A stretch of DNA of 7,738 nt, from contig JABUSX010000426.1 in the NCBI GenBank assembly GCA_021442545.1, forward strand, positions 1 through 7,738, in the 5' to 3' direction. A program made the translations under genes and the position numbers. The notes beneath the pieces were generated by a model. That model did not search any database, was not told the DNA's origin, and saw only the letters and a program-made list of their open reading frames with translations. Source of the stretch: Eubacterium sp. (GTDB taxonomy: Bacteria > Bacillota > Clostridia > Lachnospirales > Lachnospiraceae). Position 1 is the stretch's first letter, and each line of letters begins with the position of its first letter. Shown piece by piece: positions 6,499 through 7,738 of this stretch.

Positions 6499-7098
6499 TC
6501 AGGCAAACGCACGCAGCATGGACAGGCCGACATCCGAACTTTTTTCCGGATGAAACTGTGTTCCGAAAACGGATCCCTGTTCCACTGCGGCATGGATCTC
6601 CACGCCGTAGTCCGCGGTGGCCTTTACGATCTCCGGATCAGCCGCTTTCAGATAGTAGGAATGAACGAAATATACGTAGGCACCTTCCTGCGTTTCACGG
6701 AACAGTTTCCCGTCATGCTGCAGATGAAGCGAATTCCACCCCATATGCGGGATCTTGAGACCCGGCGCCTCCGGGATCTTCAGGATCTCCCCTTTCAGCA
6801 GCCCCAGCCCCGGAACACCCGGGCTTTCCTCGCTTCTTTCAAACAGAAGCTGCAGTCCGAGACAGATGCCAAGAAGGGGAATCCCCTTACCGGCCGCTTC
6901 ACGGATCGCGCCGGCAAGGCCGCCCTGTTCCAGCCGTTCCATGGCGCTTCCGAAGCTTCCGACTCCGGGAAGGATCAGCTTATCCGCACACCGGATCCGC
7001 TCCGGATCTCCCGTGAGAAGAACTTCTTCTCCCAGAAACTGCAGCGCTTTTTCAACGCTTTTAATATTGCCTGCACCGTAATCAATAATCGTGATCAT
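6499..7098 (-). CDS. hisH: Imidazole glycerol phosphate synthase, glutamine amidotransferase subunit HisH
   Basis: HisH hydrolyses glutamine and channels the ammonia to HisF. The 199-residue product is a class I (triad) amidotransferase: [16 protein letters not shown] at the N-terminus, [11 protein letters not shown] (43-53, oxyanion-strand region), [12 protein letters not shown] (76-87) with nucleophile Cys79, IPHMGWN (116-122), YFVHSYY (143-149), and [10 protein letters not shown] (179-188) with His183 and Glu185. Two ATGs are possible. The one at 7098 has AGGGA at 6-nt spacing; the one at 7104 (adding Met-Thr) leaves only 1 nt to that site, so 7098 is preferred. The open frame extends in-phase to 7377, but that part crosses the promoter and does not resemble the family. 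It is the first gene of the hisH-hisF-ung-flippase unit and follows a structured leader of about 135 nt. Confidence 0.98.
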   Translation of the reverse strand: MITIIDYGAGNIKSVEKALQFLGEEVLLTGDPERIRCADKLILPGVGSFGSAMERLEQGGLAGAIREAAGKGIPLLGICLGLQLLFERSEESPGVPGLGLLKGEILKIPEAPGLKIPHMGWNSLHLQHDGKLFRETQEGAYVYFVHSYYLKAADPEIVKATADYGVEIHAAVEQGSVFGTQFHPEKSSDVGLSMLRAFA

Positions 7099-7100
7099 TG

Positions 7101-7229
7101 TCATTCCCTGTTTTCGAAGTTTGAAATCCGGCCGGACCATGCTATAATGAACCGCGCACCGGCCGGCATAAAGAGGCAGGAACCTGCATCTTCCCGGATG
7201 ATCCGGATTTTTTCGATGTCCCGCATCAT
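7101..7229 (-). CDS. Possible 42-residue leader ORF ending on hisH (low confidence)
   Basis: Starting at MMRDIEKIRIIREDAG and ending FENRE, this ORF fills nearly the whole hisH leader. Its TGA overlaps the first possible hisH ATG (7104) in an ATGA arrangement. Codon choice resembles the neighbours (CGG, ATC, GAA). Against it: there is no ribosome binding site, the ATG would lie only about 4 nt from the predicted transcription start (so leaderless), and no family is recognised. It has no histidine codon, so it is not a classic His attenuation peptide. The same DNA also holds inverted repeats that may explain its content without coding. Confidence 0.22.
   Translation of the reverse strand: MMRDIEKIRIIREDAGSCLFMPAGARFIIAWSGRISNFENRE
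7121..7148 (+). promoter_or_regulatory. Plus-strand extended -10 promoter inside the hisH leader
   Basis: TTGAAA (7121-7126, five of six -35 bases), a 16-nt spacer, then a perfect TATAAT (7143-7148) preceded by TGC. The start would be near 7155. It faces the hisH promoter, so its RNA is antisense to the hisH leader. It could make a short RNA ending at 7213, or supply a leader of about 290 nt for the transporter at 7446 if the terminator is read through. Confidence 0.55.
7128..7166. repeat. Paired CCGGCCGG copies able to form an all-GC stem
   Basis: Two identical, self-complementary CCGGCCGG octamers at 7128-7135 and 7159-7166 can pair with each other across 23 nt; an inner TGC/GCA match may extend the stem. 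In the hisH leader RNA the stem would end about 19 nt before the AGGGA ribosome site. The plus-strand -10 lies in the loop. Confidence 0.6.
7171..7192. other. Hairpin in the hisH leader / plus-strand short RNA
   Basis: AAGA-G-GCAGGAACCTGC-A-TCTT is symmetric: AAGA/TCTT and GCAG/CTGC pair around a GAAC loop with one G/A mismatch. It is transcribed in both directions if both flanking promoters are active. Confidence 0.5.
7194..7213 (+). terminator. Rho-independent terminator, plus strand
   Basis: The palindrome CCGGAT-G-ATCCGG (realistically a CCGG/CCGG stem with a 5-nt loop, perhaps helped by neighbours) is followed directly by A and six Ts (7208-7213). It lies about 40-58 nt after the predicted plus-strand start, giving a very short transcript or an attenuator. 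The stem is short, so efficiency is uncertain. Confidence 0.5.
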
Positions 7230-7239
7230 TAACTGTACC

Positions 7240-7268
7240 AGTATACATTACTTTCATTTTCCGGTCAA
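7240..7268 (-). promoter_or_regulatory. Sigma-A-type promoter of the hisH operon
   Basis: Minus strand: TTGACC (plus 7263-7268, five of six), exactly 17 nt, then TATACT (plus 7240-7245, five of six). This is the best-matched promoter in the window. Transcription would start near 7233, leaving a 135-nt leader before the hisH ATG at 7098. Confidence 0.75.
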
Positions 7269-7445
7269 AAGTTCCTGATGCGATCTTTGAAAGAAATCTG
7301 AAATGCGGGATGATGCCTTTTTTCTGCGGTCCGGTCCTCTGCCGCATCATTCGCACGGATACGGTAGTTATTCTCACGAATGTGTTAAAAGCTCATGGTG
7401 CGAAACGCTGTTGTTTTGTTTCCCTGTTCAGGAAAGGTTCTGATC

Positions 7446-7738
7446 ATGTCAACAGGTACTGCTGCTAAAAATACTTCTCTGCGTTCTTCTCTGTTGCTGC
7501 TCCTCTGCGCCACGCTCTGGGGAACGACTTTTGTCGCCCAGAGTATAGCTTCCGACATAATACAGCCTTTCACCTATCTTGCCTGCCGCTCTCTGCTGGG
7601 CTTTGTCTGTGTTCTGCCTCTTGCTCTGCTCCTGAACCGAAACAGGTCTGCCTCAGCCGCAGAACATTCCGTTTCCGGTTCGAAGGACAGCTCTTCCGAA
7701 AACAAGATCGTTTCTCCAGGTGCATCCGTATCATCCGA
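7446..7738 (+). CDS. DMT/EamA-family transporter, N-terminal part (truncated by window edge)
   Basis: EamA-domain proteins of the drug/metabolite transporter superfamily are ten-helix membrane carriers for amino acids, metabolites or drugs; the substrate here cannot be told. The visible 97 residues show a first helix with the family-typical LLLLCATLWGTTFVAQSIA (16-34), then PFTYLACRSLLGFVCVLPLALLL (second helix, about 42-62), followed by a hydrophilic Ser/Ala-rich stretch (about 65-97) before the edge. The ATG at 7446 has AGGAAAGG 8 nt upstream. It is the only plus-strand gene and is divergent from hisH. The polar stretch between helices 2 and 3 is longer than usual for the family. It may be fed by the plus-strand promoter at 7121-7148 through a possible attenuator. 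Confidence 0.85.
   Translation, partial: MSTGTAAKNTSLRSSLLLLLCATLWGTTFVAQSIASDIIQPFTYLACRSLLGFVCVLPLALLLNRNRSASAAEHSVSGSKDSSSENKIVSPGASVSS

Larger units (their letters stand above)
7105..7445. other. Divergent intergenic region between hisH and the EamA transporter
   Basis: This 341-bp stretch has no confident gene. From left to right it holds the hisH ribosome site, a plus-strand promoter (7121-7148), two CCGGCCGG copies, two small hairpins with a plus-strand T-run (7171-7213), the minus-strand hisH promoter (7240-7268), and a loose stem (GATGATGC at 7309-7316 against GCATCATT at 7344-7351). It ends at the transporter's ribosome site AGGAAAGG (7430-7437). I saw no good plus-strand promoter between 7214 and 7430. 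Confidence 0.7.

Noticed and set aside
5790..6758. Long plus-strand open frames opposite hisF and hisH (including 6463-7278)
   Set aside because: They cross two confirmed minus-strand genes, lack ribosome sites and recognisable domains, and are typical shadows in GC-rich coding DNA.
7143..7213. T-box riboswitch (ACCGCG core at 7151-7156 followed by a terminator)
   Set aside because: Only the ACCGCG core and one flanking G match the T-box sequence. It would lie at the transcription start with no room for stem I and the specifier loop, because upstream DNA is hisH.

Overview
The window looks like a chromosomal segment from a bacterium of class Clostridia (Firmicutes), with moderately high GC by eye. 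The strongest pointer is a complete SCIFF locus (the six-Cys-in-45 peptide plus its radical SAM/SPASM maturase) next to secD, an arrangement essentially confined to Clostridia. A SpoVB/YtgP-type flippase and purine-rich Shine-Dalgarno sequences fit the same group. No rRNA, tRNA, insertion sequence or CRISPR array was seen.

Layout, read in transcription order. All genes but one are on the minus strand. A promoter at 7240-7268 feeds a 135-nt structured leader and then hisH (6499-7098), hisF (5718-6482), ung (5008-5694) and a 541-residue flippase (3386-5011), tightly packed with gaps of 16 and 23 nt and one 4-nt ATGA overlap. Next is a separately promoted small secreted or membrane-anchored Thr-rich protein (2875-3267), whose promoter -35 sits in a 16-bp palindrome. 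It ends at a strong stem-loop (2815-2845) whose loop doubles as the -35 element of the following promoter. That promoter reads scfA (2545-2688, the 47-aa SCIFF precursor), a stem-loop and three tandem 40-bp repeats, scfB (902-2266, the maturase, with a TTG start), and secD (1-866, cut by the window edge). On the plus strand a DMT/EamA-family transporter starts at 7446 and runs off the right edge.

How the genes work together. HisH and HisF form imidazole glycerol phosphate synthase, the glutaminase and cyclase of histidine biosynthesis. Ung removes uracil from DNA, and the flippase moves a lipid-linked cell-wall or envelope precursor. ScfA is the ribosomally made peptide on which ScfB is expected to install a Cys-to-Thr thioether. 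SecD is an export-motor subunit, but its co-location with SCIFF does not prove that it exports the peptide.

Most worth a second look: (1) the unusual scfA-scfB spacer with three exact-period 40-bp repeats, each able to fold into a hairpin; (2) the hisH leader, which carries convergent promoters, a compact plus-strand promoter-terminator cassette predicting a roughly 60-nt antisense RNA, an 8-bp all-GC inverted pair and a 42-codon ORF ending on hisH; (3) the unidentified Thr-rich membrane protein beside SCIFF. The SCIFF system itself is already described; I did not find a clearly new multi-gene system here.
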